64,000 nucleotides of DNA from contig NZ_CP069161.1 in assembly GCF_018802605.1 (NCBI RefSeq), forward strand, positions 2,914,001 to 2,978,000, written 5' to 3'. The notes beneath the pieces are model-generated. The model did not search any database, was not told where the DNA came from, and worked only from the letters and a program-made list of their open reading frames with translations. This document shows, one piece after another, positions 1-8,831 of the stretch. The stretch comes from Paludibacterium paludis. GTDB taxonomy: Bacteria > Pseudomonadota > Gammaproteobacteria > Burkholderiales > Chromobacteriaceae. Positions within the stretch are counted from its first letter, which is position 1. Every line of letters starts with the position of its first letter. Both the position numbers and the translations under genes were made by a program.

Positions 1-186
1 CAGACGCACCAGGGCCGGCGCGCCGTCGTCGAACGAGCCCATGGTCAGCATCACATGCTCCTTGCCGGAATGTTCCTCGAAACCATGCATGTCGAATACC
101 CCCCAGCGGGTGGGCAACTTGCAGGTTGCCACGTGCTTGACCGGCACGTCGGTAGTCCCTTGCAGCAAGGGTTTGTCTGCAGCCAT
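1..186 (-). CDS. ribA: GTP cyclohydrolase II, N-terminal part (cut by window edge)
   Basis: The first 62 codons of a minus-strand gene that runs off the left edge of the window. The visible protein starts MAADKPLLQGTTDVPVKHVA and continues with CKLPTRWGVFDMHGFEE and a stretch ending in APALVRL, which is the N-terminus of RibA, the enzyme that opens the GTP ring as the first step of riboflavin synthesis. The zinc-binding cysteines and the catalytic region lie outside the window. The ATG at 186 is the natural start because family alignments begin just before the KLPT.WG segment. It has 12 bp between its start and the stop of the upstream GAF gene, so the two are probably cotranscribed. Confidence 0.85.
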   Translation of the reverse strand, partial: MAADKPLLQGTTDVPVKHVATCKLPTRWGVFDMHGFEEHSGKEHVMLTMGSFDDGAPALVRL

Positions 187-198
187 TATCGAAAATCC

Positions 199-933
199 TT
201 ATCGGCCTTCGTCCGCCTCCGCGTCATCCCCGCCGGGAATGGGCAGTGCGGCGAAGGGTGTCGCCAGAACGAGCGCCAGGCCGGCGAGCCAGGCCTGCCG
301 CTCCGGAGTGAAAAATGCGGTTTCGGACGACTCGGCATCCAGAATGCCGAGCACCCTGCCTTCGCTGTCGAGAACCGGCAGGCACACTTCGCTGCGAACC
401 CGGGGATCGCACTCGTAGTACCCGCCTCCCGATGACCGCCACGCCTCGACATCGTCGATCACCACCCCCCAGCCTGTCAGGCCGACCCGGCTGTTGTTGC
501 TGATCTGGGCGAACGCTTCCGTCAGGGGGAACTCGGCACGGCTCGGCACACCGGTGTAGGCAAGCTTGACGAGTTTGCGGTCCTCACCCTCGCCTGCGCG
601 CACATACACGCCAAGCCAGTCGGCGCCGACCTTGTCATTGGCGGACTCGACCACCGCGGCGAGGTCGCGCAAGGCACGCGCCGCCTCTTCGCTGCGGCCG
701 CCGAACAGCCAGGACAGATCGTAGGGCTCGGGTGCCAGTTCATCGAACAGCGAGCAGCTTCCCTCCGGTCCGAGCACGGGAACAGGGTATCGGAAAATAT
801 CTGTGCTTGGTGGCGATTTTTCAACCTCGAGAACGGCATTGAGAGTCATTACCGCAATCTGAACGTCGACCAACTCGATTGCGAGGGCCTGTTCCCGAAG
901 ATAGTCAGCGAGCTGATTGACAGCTATCATCAT
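199..933 (-). CDS. GAF-domain protein
   Basis: Predicted soluble protein of 244 aa. Residues about 80-225 look like a GAF fold: a helical lead-in, then KVGADWLGVYV, a segment with VGLTGWGVVIDDVEA, and a final strand pair EVCLPVLDSEGRVLGILDAE, which is the typical last-strand signature of GAF domains. The N-terminal 75 residues are not recognised. GAF domains bind small ligands or form redox sensors such as free-methionine-sulfoxide reductase, but the cysteine pattern of that enzyme is not evident here (only C182-like and two others), so no activity is assigned. The start at 933 (ATG ATG; 930 is the alternative) follows a GAGGAA ribosome site. It lies directly upstream of ribA on the same strand. 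Ligand and role are unknown. Confidence 0.7.
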   Translation of the reverse strand: MMIAVNQLADYLREQALAIELVDVQIAVMTLNAVLEVEKSPPSTDIFRYPVPVLGPEGSCSLFDELAPEPYDLSWLFGGRSEEAARALRDLAAVVESANDKVGADWLGVYVRAGEGEDRKLVKLAYTGVPSRAEFPLTEAFAQISNNSRVGLTGWGVVIDDVEAWRSSGGGYYECDPRVRSEVCLPVLDSEGRVLGILDAESSETAFFTPERQAWLAGLALVLATPFAALPIPGGDDAEADEGR

Positions 934-1750
934 TTATTCCTCATAATTACCATATCGCAAATGGGGCGATAGATGCCATGAACATTCCGGCATGCCTCCC
1001 CATTATCCAATGTATCGTTCGTTACCTCGTCAAACTGACCAACCACTGACGCCGTCTCGCTCCCCACTCTCCATCCCGCTCCAGAATTGTGGGAAAAGCG
1101 GCAGGCCGGATGCGATCGAGTCCGAATCGGGCTAAAGATGACGGGTAAAACGGCTTGATATTGCCTTTCAGGCTGGCCGCGCAATCCTCGCCTCACCTAC
1201 AATCGTGGGCAAGTTCCTCACAGCGACAGGGAACATGCCGGAAGGCCGCGCCCCTGCGACACGGCAAGAACAGCGAACATGCGAGCCGAACCGGTCCATG
1301 ACGGACGATGAATCGGATACCTTCGCGCGAAAGAACATGCGCCGGAGCTGTACGCGGACAACACCGGCAGCCGGTGATATCGGTCTTTGGCGCGGCGCAG
1401 TCGGGATGCACGGTAACGGCTTGGTCGCGGAACGCCGGTAACGGTAAAAACAGGCCACGGCTCCCGCCATGACAGGGAACGCACGCATGTCATCGGGACC
1501 GGGTGAAAACGGGCAATGCGGGACGGGGTTTACCCTCCTTCGGAAGAAAACAGCCAACGCCGCCACCGCCTGGCCCACCATCCGCGTCGTTGACGATTCT
1601 CCGGTACGTGTTCGCATTTCACACGGTGGATTATCGCATGGAAGTGGAACGGTCTCCCAACAAGTTGACGATTAGATCGCTCAGTACCGGCTTGGCCTGA
1701 TCGGGACGAATCGTTCCATCGCCAACGGGAACACGAGGAACTCACGCAAA
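934..1750. other. 817-bp stretch without a convincing gene
   Basis: Between the divergent GAF gene and the toxin-like gene at 1751 no reading frame has a plausible ribosome site, codon bias or recognisable protein. The longest frame (1168-1617, minus) is arginine/serine-rich and looks like a chance frame. The first 120 bases next to the GAF gene are AT-richer and probably hold its promoter. The bases just before 1751 include a GAGGAA motif (1735-1740) that serves the downstream gene. No B-subunit-like gene for the neighbouring toxin was found here. Confidence 0.5.
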
Positions 1751-3289
1751 ATGAAGATCCTCCTGCGCAAGTGCGCCGCCTTGCCGGCGCCAACACGGAT
1801 GTTCGCGTGTATCGCCATACTGACCGTCCTCACGGTCACGCCGCTGGCCGCATGGGCCATCCTCCCCCATCCCCTCCCTCCGGACCCCCCCTCCACGCTT
1901 TTCCGATATGATGACAGGGGGCCGGACGTGATATTCCGTCAAGGCTTCCATTCGGCGGGCCGCGACACCGACCTGCTGAACCATGTGCTGGGCATCAGCA
2001 TGTACCGGGTCCTGGCCGGTGGCGCGCCCCAGCAAAGAGGCAGCGCGTTCATCGCCACCACGGCCAGGGAATCCGTGGTGCGAAGAATGGCGAGAGGCCG
2101 GTTGCAACCCGCTCCCGGCGACACCGCCGAACGGCGGGTGTGGATCTACACGATACGCGCCACCGAACGTTTTTTCGGAGTGATCAGGAGCCTGCAGCGG
2201 GCGATGGAGCGGATGGAGGGCTGCGAAATAACGGATCGGCTCCAGGCGCGGCTGATCTCGCTCGATGCCGGCTTGAATACCGCAAGGACCGAGTCCGAGT
2301 GGGTCGCCTATCGTTACGTGCCGCCATCGCTGATCTCCCATGCCACGCAGTACCGGTTGGCGGTCGGAGGCCAGGACATCGAGGAAATCCCGGGTTCCCG
2401 CATCGACAACCCCGGATTCATTCACGCGAATACCCATGGCAATACCACGCCATGGCTCATCCGGACACTGCCGAACCCTCTCACCGCAATCGCCTACCGG
2501 GTTCATAACCAAGCCAACGCAGCCACCATGGACTTGCTGGACAGGCTGCGCAATGCGACATTCGGTTTGCAATTTTGCGGAGTCCCGGTACAGAGAAACA
2601 GGCAAGAGCGCACGGCCGACGATACGGAGCCGCCTTCGGACGCCCGGATCGCCATGGACATCGCACCGATCATCGAGGCCGTCCTTAACGGCGAATTGCA
2701 CGATCAAGGCAATCCGCGTCCTTGCGAATTACCGCAACTGCAGCCTCTCGCCAGCCATGCGCCGCAGCACGGCAACGGCACATGCGAAACGCCCGAACCG
2801 GTCACCATGACAAAACTGCCACTCGGTTATGCATGGGTTGATGAACGCCTTGTTCCGACCGCAGTGAAGTGGGCATCGTGGAGCAAAGACGATCTGCATG
2901 GCAAAAAGAACTGGCCGGTGCACTGTAACATCGATCCTGGCCGCGCCGTGTCAGGCATCCTGCGCGTGACATGCGACGCGAAAGCGGTTTTCAGTGATTT
3001 TGTCGTGCAGCTGGACGCGGAGTGGGGACCGCATCGCGTCAACACTACGTTTCGAGGCAAGACAGGAACGGAGGGCATCGCGCTGAGCGCGGAGCAGATC
3101 CCGCTCGCTAGCCCGCTTCGTCCTGCCCGCGTGTTGGCCGATGTGGCGCGAGGACATCCGGGAAGACAGGCGCAATTGATTCGTGAGGTATTCGATACCC
3201 GTGAATGGCATTCATCCATCATCGTGGCACCGGTCTACACGCCGACGGAAGATCCTCACCCGATAGAGTGGATACATGAAGAGCTTTAA
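1751..3289 (+). CDS. Secreted pertussis-toxin-S1-like ADP-ribosyltransferase with unknown C-terminal half
   Basis: A 512-aa predicted exported protein. Residues 17-36 form a hydrophobic signal peptide ending in PLAAWA. Residues 45-230 match the catalytic A subunit of pertussis toxin in order: DPPSTLFRYDDRG (R52, D54 and R56 in the positions of R9, D11, R13), FRQGF, DLLNHVLG (H78 in the place of H35), SAFIATT (the STS-like strand, 98-104), VWIYTIRATERFFGV and TESEWVAYRYVPP (E181-S-E183, E183 in the place of catalytic E129). The PT tryptophan W26 is not kept, and PT's Q127 is a glutamate here, giving the ExE form. Residues about 250-512 match no family known to me, carry several cysteines (276, 335, 354, 392, 408) and could be a delivery or binding domain. 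Family knowledge: such enzymes transfer ADP-ribose from NAD to host G proteins. The real target is unknown, and no B-subunit gene is adjacent. Confidence 0.8.
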   Translation: MKILLRKCAALPAPTRMFACIAILTVLTVTPLAAWAILPHPLPPDPPSTLFRYDDRGPDVIFRQGFHSAGRDTDLLNHVLGISMYRVLAGGAPQQRGSAFIATTARESVVRRMARGRLQPAPGDTAERRVWIYTIRATERFFGVIRSLQRAMERMEGCEITDRLQARLISLDAGLNTARTESEWVAYRYVPPSLISHATQYRLAVGGQDIEEIPGSRIDNPGFIHANTHGNTTPWLIRTLPNPLTAIAYRVHNQANAATMDLLDRLRNATFGLQFCGVPVQRNRQERTADDTEPPSDARIAMDIAPIIEAVLNGELHDQGNPRPCELPQLQPLASHAPQHGNGTCETPEPVTMTKLPLGYAWVDERLVPTAVKWASWSKDDLHGKKNWPVHCNIDPGRAVSGILRVTCDAKAVFSDFVVQLDAEWGPHRVNTTFRGKTGTEGIALSAEQIPLASPLRPARVLADVARGHPGRQAQLIREVFDTREWHSSIIVAPVYTPTEDPHPIEWIHEEL

Positions 3290-3520
3290 GCTTCGAATGG
3301 GACCCCCGGCGTCATGGCGGCTCTGTTTGGAACGGTCCTCCTCATGCACCGGGCCATCGCCAACCTTATTCCAACATCCCGATAAAATTGTTTATCATAA
3401 TCCTTTGCATCATGAAAATCCTGCCGAGCCACGGCGATGCCTTGACCGGCTATCGCCATGGCCGGGATACGATTCCGTGAGCAAGGCTGAAACCACAGCA
3501 CGGACAGGACAAGACGGATT

Positions 3521-4582
3521 GTGACGACGATACTGACGGTGCGCGCCGGATCCGGCGCATTGCGCCATCTGCGAGACAACGGCCTGCGGGCCGGCGATAT
3601 CGCCATCCTGCCCGGCGCGGCGGGCGGCCCCAAGGCGATCGGCATGACAGGACTGGACAAGGCGGTATTCGGCTGGCTCGCCAGCGCCCCGGCCGAACGC
3701 GAACTCATCGGCGCCTCCATCGGCGGCTGGCGTTTCGCCTGCGCGATGCAGGACGATCCCGCGGCGGCGCTCGACCGGCTGGCGCAACGCTATACCGACG
3801 AAGAATACGGGGACGGACTGGATCCGGCATCCATCACGCGCCAGACCCGGCGCATGCTGGACGACATACTGGGCCCGGACGGCTACGAGCGGCTGCTGAC
3901 GCACCCGCACTACCGGCTCACCCTCCTTCTGGCCGCGGCGCGCGGCCTCGCCCGCAGCGAAAAACGGCCGCTGCTCCTTGGCGGACTCGCGCTCGCGGCC
4001 ACCCTGAACAGCGTATCGCGTCCGCTGATCCGTCATGTGTTCACCCGGGTGTTGTGCCACGACCCGAAAAGCTCGCTGGGCTTCCTGCCCGGCGATGCGA
4101 TACCGACTCGCACTGTCGAACTGGGCCGGCACAACATCGCGGCCGCGCTGATGGGAACGGTGGCGATCCCCGGCGTGCTGGAGGGCACCGCCTTGCCGGG
4201 AGCCCCGGAGGGGGTCTATCGCGACGGGGGCCTCACCGACTACCATATCGACTTCCCGTATGTGCGCCAGCCTGGCATCGCGCTTTATCCCCATTTCACC
4301 GACCGCATCGTGCCGGGCTGGTTCGACAAGTTCCTGCCCTGGCGCAAGGCCGACGCAGGGCGGCAAGCCAACACCCTCCTGGTCTGTCCCTCCCGGGAAT
4401 ACCTCGCCCGGCTCCCCGGCGGCAAGCTCCCAGACCGCTCCGACTTCCAGCGCTACGGCACCGATCACGCGGCGCGCCGCAAGGCCTGGCGCGAGGCCAC
4501 ACGGGAAAGCGAACGGCTGGGCGACGCCTTTCTCGAACTGGTCGGCTCGGGCCGGCTCGCCGACGTCGCCGTTCCGCTTTAG
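3521..4582 (+). CDS. Patatin-like phospholipase family protein
   Basis: A 353-aa protein with the patatin hydrolase layout: an oxyanion-type glycine loop PGAAGGPKA (31-39), the nucleophile elbow GASIGGW with S66, and the catalytic aspartate in YRDGGLTD (D235). These imply a Ser-Asp dyad acyl hydrolase acting on phospholipid or acyl esters. There is no signal peptide, so it probably acts in the cytosol or at the inner membrane, although transport by another route cannot be excluded. The start is GTG at 3521; no in-frame ATG lies before the conserved N-terminal strand. It ends tail to tail with hslO, overlapping by 4 bp. The 231 bp between it and the toxin gene contain no gene; they are AT-rich near 3390-3410 and may carry its promoter. 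The physiological substrate is not predictable. Confidence 0.8.
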   Translation: MTTILTVRAGSGALRHLRDNGLRAGDIAILPGAAGGPKAIGMTGLDKAVFGWLASAPAERELIGASIGGWRFACAMQDDPAAALDRLAQRYTDEEYGDGLDPASITRQTRRMLDDILGPDGYERLLTHPHYRLTLLLAAARGLARSEKRPLLLGGLALAATLNSVSRPLIRHVFTRVLCHDPKSSLGFLPGDAIPTRTVELGRHNIAAALMGTVAIPGVLEGTALPGAPEGVYRDGGLTDYHIDFPYVRQPGIALYPHFTDRIVPGWFDKFLPWRKADAGRQANTLLVCPSREYLARLPGGKLPDRSDFQRYGTDHAARRKAWREATRESERLGDAFLELVGSGRLADVAVPL

Positions 4583-5451
4583 TGCCGCGATTCCCGCGCG
4601 GCGGCGACGATATCGAACTCGAACAGTTCGTTGGCGTCGTCCTCGTCGAACACGTAGCGCTGGTGGCAGAAATCGCAGGCGATTTCCACGCTGCCCTGCT
4701 CGAGAAGCACTTCGCCGACCTCCTGCCCGCCCAGCATCTTCAGCATGTCCCCAACGCGTTCACGGCTGCAGGTGCAGGCGAAGGCCACCGTCTCCTCGTC
4801 GAACAGGCGCAATGTTTCCTCATGGAACAGGCGATGCAGCAAGGTCGCCGCGTCCAGCTCCAGCAGCTCGTCGGACGCCAGCGTCGACGCGAGCGCCTTG
4901 GCGCGCGGCCAGCCGTCCGGATCGCCGTGCCCGTCCGGCAGCCGCTGCAGCAGCATGCCGCCGGCGGCGGCGTCGCTGGAAGACAGGATCAGACGGGTTT
5001 CAAGCTGCTCGGAGCGCAGCATGTAGTTTTCCAGCATGGCGGCAACCGTGTCGCCATCCAGGGCGACGATCCCCTGCCAGGTCTGCGCCTTCTCGATGCG
5101 TGGCTCGAGGGTCAGAACGAAACGGGCGTTTTCGCCGATCAGCTCGCGCAGCGGCACATCGGGAATGTCGCCGTCCCATTTGGCGGTCGCGCGCACCGTG
5201 CGGTCGTGATTGCACTCGGCCACGGCAAGACGCAGCGCGCCTGTGCCATGGATCTGCAGAATCAGGCTGCCGTCGAACTTCAGGTTGGCGGCCATCAGCA
5301 CCGACGCCGCCATCATTTCGCCCAGCACACTCCGGATCGCATCCGGATAGGCCCGGCGGTCAAGCACATGCCGCCAGGCATCGGAAAGGCTCACCACGGC
5401 GCCCCGCACCGGGGCTTCCTCGAAAACAAAACGCTGCAATATATCAGTCAT
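4579..5451 (-). CDS. hslO: Redox-regulated chaperone Hsp33
   Basis: Hsp33, a cytosolic holdase that is switched on by oxidants such as HOCl or by heat plus peroxide. The 290-aa length is typical. The C-terminal zinc switch is intact: C226-T-C228 and C259-DF-C262, the C-x-C / C-x-x-C pair that releases zinc when oxidised. The N-terminal substrate-binding fold begins MTDILQRFVFEE. The start codon overlaps the stop of the upstream proteasome-like gene in an ATGA arrangement, so the two are translationally coupled. This suggests that holding and degrading damaged proteins are coordinated. Confidence 0.95.
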   Translation of the reverse strand: MTDILQRFVFEEAPVRGAVVSLSDAWRHVLDRRAYPDAIRSVLGEMMAASVLMAANLKFDGSLILQIHGTGALRLAVAECNHDRTVRATAKWDGDIPDVPLRELIGENARFVLTLEPRIEKAQTWQGIVALDGDTVAAMLENYMLRSEQLETRLILSSSDAAAGGMLLQRLPDGHGDPDGWPRAKALASTLASDELLELDAATLLHRLFHEETLRLFDEETVAFACTCSRERVGDMLKMLGGQEVGEVLLEQGSVEIACDFCHQRYVFDEDDANELFEFDIVAAARESRH

Positions 5452-6044
5452 AGTTCCATCTTTGCGGTATCGTCCAGGGCCAGCCCGACGGAATACATCG
5501 TCATCGGCAACGACGAATTGACATCGAACTCACACCCGGCTTTCACGCCGATTTCGGCGATTTCGCGGGCGGACAGGTTCTGCTCCCAAGCCACGTGCAT
5601 GGCGCCCATGGCGAACTTGCGCCCGGAGCCGATCGCCCAGAAACGCGAGAACTCATAGACCTCGCGCATTGGATAAACACCGAAAATCCCGTGCGGATTG
5701 GCGACCAGCACCATCATCTGGCTGGACTCGTAAGGATCGTCTTCCTCATCTTCGGGCCGAAGGTAAAAATGTTCCTTGAGCTTCGGGTGCAGTTTGCAGA
5801 ACGTGTCGAACAGGCCCCGGCGGCTGGAGAGATCCTTCTTTTTCAGACTTTTGAGCGCGGATTGCAAGACCAGGTCGTGAGCCGCCGAGCCGGAGATGGC
5901 GAAGTAGCTGTCTTCATGCATGAAAATCTTGTCGTGAAAACGGTCATAACCCGCCAGCAGTTTCTGATCGTCGCCGAATGTCGTCTGACAATCGGCCGCG
6001 ATCGCGATCTGATCGTTCTTGCGTACTACCACGATGGTCGTCAT
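5448..6044 (-). CDS. HslV-like betaproteobacterial proteasome homologue (BPH)
   Basis: A 198-aa Ntn-hydrolase of the proteasome family. After removal of Met1 the protein starts TTIVVVRKND, as HslV starts TTIVSVRRNG, leaving an N-terminal threonine nucleophile. Asp17 of the mature numbering (IAAD) is kept, as are AIGSG (HslV IGSG) and LSAREIAE. It differs from true HslV by an insertion near residues 65-105 (KKKDLSSRRGLF and an acidic EDEEDDPYE). This matches the family described as BPH in betaproteobacteria, which forms tetradecameric double rings; an ATPase partner is not established there. A longer frame reaches 6224, but ATG 6044 is chosen because it places the threonine at position 2 and has GGGGGAGC before it. 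It is coupled to hslO by a 4-bp overlap. Substrates are unknown. Confidence 0.8.
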   Translation of the reverse strand: MTTIVVVRKNDQIAIAADCQTTFGDDQKLLAGYDRFHDKIFMHEDSYFAISGSAAHDLVLQSALKSLKKKDLSSRRGLFDTFCKLHPKLKEHFYLRPEDEEDDPYESSQMMVLVANPHGIFGVYPMREVYEFSRFWAIGSGRKFAMGAMHVAWEQNLSAREIAEIGVKAGCEFDVNSSLPMTMYSVGLALDDTAKMEL

Positions 6045-6187
6045 GGGAGCGCTCCCCCTGTCCGAAAAGGCAAAGTTTGGGATTATCGCAGAAAAACCAA
6101 GTGCCCGGCAGCTTACCCGCCTCTGGCGCATCACCGATCTTCGTGAAAAAATGAGGTCCTGATTACCTGTTTCCGGAATTTGACGCC

Positions 6188-6973
6188 ATGTGCCAGTTGC
6201 TGGGCATGAATTGCAATACGCCAACCGACATTCTGTTCTCCTTCGAGGGATTTCACCGCCGCGGAGGACTGACGGATCACCACGCCGACGGATGGGGCAT
6301 CGCCTTTTTCGAAGGGCGGGGATGCCGGCTGCTGCTTGACGACCGCTCCTCGGTGGAGTCGCCCGTCGCGCATCTGGTGCGCCACTACCCGATCAAATCA
6401 CAAAACGTCATCGCCCATATCCGCAAGGCCACCCAGGGCCGGATCAGCCTTGCCAACACCCATCCGTTCATGCGCGAGATGTGGGGCAAATACTGGATCT
6501 TCGCGCACAATGGAGACCTCAAGGATTTCGCCGCGCCGGCCGGCCACTTCTATCGTCCGGTCGGCGATACCGATTCTGAGGCGGCATTCTGCCTGCTGCT
6601 CGAACGCCTGCGCCAGCGCTGGAGCGAACAGCCGCCGCTTGACGAGCTGTTCGCGTTCATCGAAACGCTTGCAAGGGAAATCGCCGCGCACGGCACATTC
6701 AACTTCATGCTCAGCAACGGCGACATCCTGTTCGCGCACGGGTCGACGCAACTGCATTACATCGTGCGCCAGGCGCCTTTCACCAAGGCTCATCTTGTCG
6801 ACGACGACGTGACAGTGGATTTCGCCTCGGTGACCACGCCTGACGACCGGGTCGCGGTGATCGCCACGCAGCCGCTCACCGACGACGAGGCCTGGACCCC
6901 GTTCGAGGCCGGGCAACTGATGCTGTTCCGCGACGGAACTCCCCTCGTGAAATCCGCCAAAGCCCCCGACTGA
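6188..6973 (+). CDS. yafJ: Class II glutamine amidotransferase, YafJ type
   Basis: A 261-aa stand-alone class II (Ntn-type) glutamine amidotransferase domain. Cys2 directly after Met is the expected nucleophile (MCQLLGMNCNTPTDILFSF). The family blocks are present: DGWGIAFFEG, VIAHIRKATQG with the arginine that binds glutamine, NTHPFMREMWGKYWIFAHNG and GDTDSEAAFCLLLERL. Ammonia released from glutamine would go to an unknown acceptor or partner; no synthetase domain is fused or adjacent. It is transcribed divergently from the proteasome homologue, with 143 bp between the starts. The E. coli relative yafJ is also of unresolved function. Confidence 0.88.
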   Translation: MCQLLGMNCNTPTDILFSFEGFHRRGGLTDHHADGWGIAFFEGRGCRLLLDDRSSVESPVAHLVRHYPIKSQNVIAHIRKATQGRISLANTHPFMREMWGKYWIFAHNGDLKDFAAPAGHFYRPVGDTDSEAAFCLLLERLRQRWSEQPPLDELFAFIETLAREIAAHGTFNFMLSNGDILFAHGSTQLHYIVRQAPFTKAHLVDDDVTVDFASVTTPDDRVAVIATQPLTDDEAWTPFEAGQLMLFRDGTPLVKSAKAPD

Positions 6974-7022
6974 CACCCATGCTGCTAACATGGGATCAGT
7001 CCCCCGTCGAGGATTGACGCCC

Positions 7023-8831
7023 ATGGCCGCCTTCGAGCTTTCCCATCCGCCGTTCGACATGCTCTCTTTCCCGGAACGGGAGGCGCTTGCCGCCGCGGCG
7101 GACATTTTCTATTTCGCCGATGACGAGGAGATCCTGGCCCCCGGGCGCGAGGTCGACACGCTGTACGTCGTCGTGAAGGGCAAAGTCAGGGAAATGGCCG
7201 GCGACGAAGTGGTCGCGATGTACCGGCAACACGACACCTTCGATGCGCGCGCCATGGTCGCGGGCAGCGCCCTGCACCGCTACGTGGTGCACGAAGAGGT
7301 TCTGGCGCTGGGACTGCCCAAACGGGACGTGCTGGCGCTCACCGGCAGCAACCCGGCCTTCGGGGCGTTTTTCTTCGATAACGTGGCCAACAAACTCGGC
7401 GCCCTGGCGCGCCGCACCGGAAGCCGCGAACTGCAGACCATGCTGGCCGCCTCGGTCAGCGATGTCGCGATGGGCAAGCCGGTATGGGTCGAGGCCGGCG
7501 ACAGCGTGATCGCCGTGGCGGCCGCCATGAAGCGCCACAAAGTCAAGTCGGTACTGGTGAGGGGCCTGTCCGGAACAGGAATTTTCACGACCAGCGATTT
7601 TCGCGATGTCATTATCGATGGGATCCCGTCCGGGACCCCGGTTGGCGACCTGTGCCGCTACGACCTGATCACCGTCGAGGACAGCGACTTTCTGTTCAAC
7701 GCCCTGCTCACCATGACACGCAGGAACATCCAGCGGCTGGTGGTGACACGCTCGGGTTCGGTGAGCGGCGTACTCGAACAGGTGGATCTGCTGTCCTATT
7801 TTTCCAATCATTCCCACCTGATCAGCCAGGTGCTGGACCGCGCCGAATCGCTCGACGATCTTGCCCACTCGAGCCGCCAGATCGGCCGTCTTGTCGGCAT
7901 TCTCTCAAGCCAGGGCGTCAAGGCCCCGCAGCTTGCGCGGCTGGTGGAAACGCTAAACGCCAAGCTCTTCGAACGCACCTGGCGGCTGATCGCCGACCCG
8001 GCGCTTTACAACAACAGTTGCCTGCTGGTGATGGGCTCGGAAGGACGCGGCGAACAGATCCTCAAAACCGATCAGGACAATGCGCTGATCCTCGGCGAAG
8101 ACGCCGATCCGGTCGAGGCGGAAAGGGCGGCGGCGACGTTTTCGGAGACGCTCGCCGCTTACGGCTACCCGCCCTGCCCCGGCGGCATCATGGTGTGCAA
8201 CCCCCAGTGGCGCCTCGGCGAGGACGATTTCGCGCGGCGGATCGCGCACTGGACAGGACAACCCGATGGAGAAAGCCTGATGAACCTCGCTATTTTCGTC
8301 GACGCTCAGGCGATCGCCGGCGACGACCGGCTGTTCGTCCGGCTGCGGGAAAGACTCGCCGCGCGCCTTGCGGACGACGACGCCTTTTACGCGCGCTTTG
8401 CCCGCGCCATCGAGCAGTTCGATACGCCGCTCGGACTGTTCGCCCATCTGGTGACGCGCGAGCGCGACGGCAAATCGCAGCTCGACCTGAAAAAGGGAGG
8501 AATTTTTCCCGTGGTGCACGGCCTGCGTGCCCTGGCCCTGGAGCAGGGACTTCCGGAAACCAACAGTTTCGAACGCCTCTCTAGGCTGGTCGAGGCCGGC
8601 CGTCTCGACAGGGAGTTCGGCAACGATCTGTCCGAAGCCCTGTCGTTCATGATGGGACTGAAACTGACTTGCGGACTCGCCGCCCAGGAAGCGGGCGGGC
8701 AGGCCGGAAACCTGGTTGAACCGGAGACGCTCTCTTCGCTGGAGCGCGACCTGCTCAAAGAAGCGCTGTCGGTGGTGAAGCGTTTCAAGGGCCTGCTGCG
8801 TCATCATTTCCGCCTGGGCGGCTTCGCGTGA
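7023..8831 (+). CDS. cNMP-binding / CBS / DUF294 nucleotidyltransferase-like protein
   Basis: A multidomain regulator of 602 aa. Residues 1-115 resemble a cyclic-nucleotide-binding fold (DEEILAPGREVDTLYVVVKG). Residues about 145-270 hold two CBS modules (AVAAAMKRHKVKSVLVRG; LLTMTRRNIQRLVVT). From about 320 comes the DUF294 nucleotidyltransferase core with MGSEGRGEQ and KTDQDNALI, the G-S and D-x-D metal-binding pattern shared with GlnD-type enzymes, followed by the helical DUF294 C-terminal domain. Such proteins are thought to sense adenine nucleotides and transfer a nucleotidyl group, with no proven target. ATG 7023 is chosen over ATG 6990 because GAGG lies before it and the conserved fold begins there. 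It overlaps the following exonuclease by 4 bp (GTGA); the pair is common near acetate-uptake genes in other proteobacteria. Confidence 0.85.
   Translation: MAAFELSHPPFDMLSFPEREALAAAADIFYFADDEEILAPGREVDTLYVVVKGKVREMAGDEVVAMYRQHDTFDARAMVAGSALHRYVVHEEVLALGLPKRDVLALTGSNPAFGAFFFDNVANKLGALARRTGSRELQTMLAASVSDVAMGKPVWVEAGDSVIAVAAAMKRHKVKSVLVRGLSGTGIFTTSDFRDVIIDGIPSGTPVGDLCRYDLITVEDSDFLFNALLTMTRRNIQRLVVTRSGSVSGVLEQVDLLSYFSNHSHLISQVLDRAESLDDLAHSSRQIGRLVGILSSQGVKAPQLARLVETLNAKLFERTWRLIADPALYNNSCLLVMGSEGRGEQILKTDQDNALILGEDADPVEAERAAATFSETLAAYGYPPCPGGIMVCNPQWRLGEDDFARRIAHWTGQPDGESLMNLAIFVDAQAIAGDDRLFVRLRERLAARLADDDAFYARFARAIEQFDTPLGLFAHLVTRERDGKSQLDLKKGGIFPVVHGLRALALEQGLPETNSFERLSRLVEAGRLDREFGNDLSEALSFMMGLKLTCGLAAQEAGGQAGNLVEPETLSSLERDLLKEALSVVKRFKGLLRHHFRLGGFA

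Noticed and set aside
934..3520. B-subunit gene for the PT-like toxin
   Set aside because: No short secreted OB-fold-like frame occurs on either side of the transferase gene; the flanking frames lack signal peptides and ribosome sites.
6045..6224. N-terminal extension of the proteasome homologue
   Set aside because: It would bury the catalytic threonine and overlaps the divergent yafJ start; ATG 6044 has a good ribosome site.
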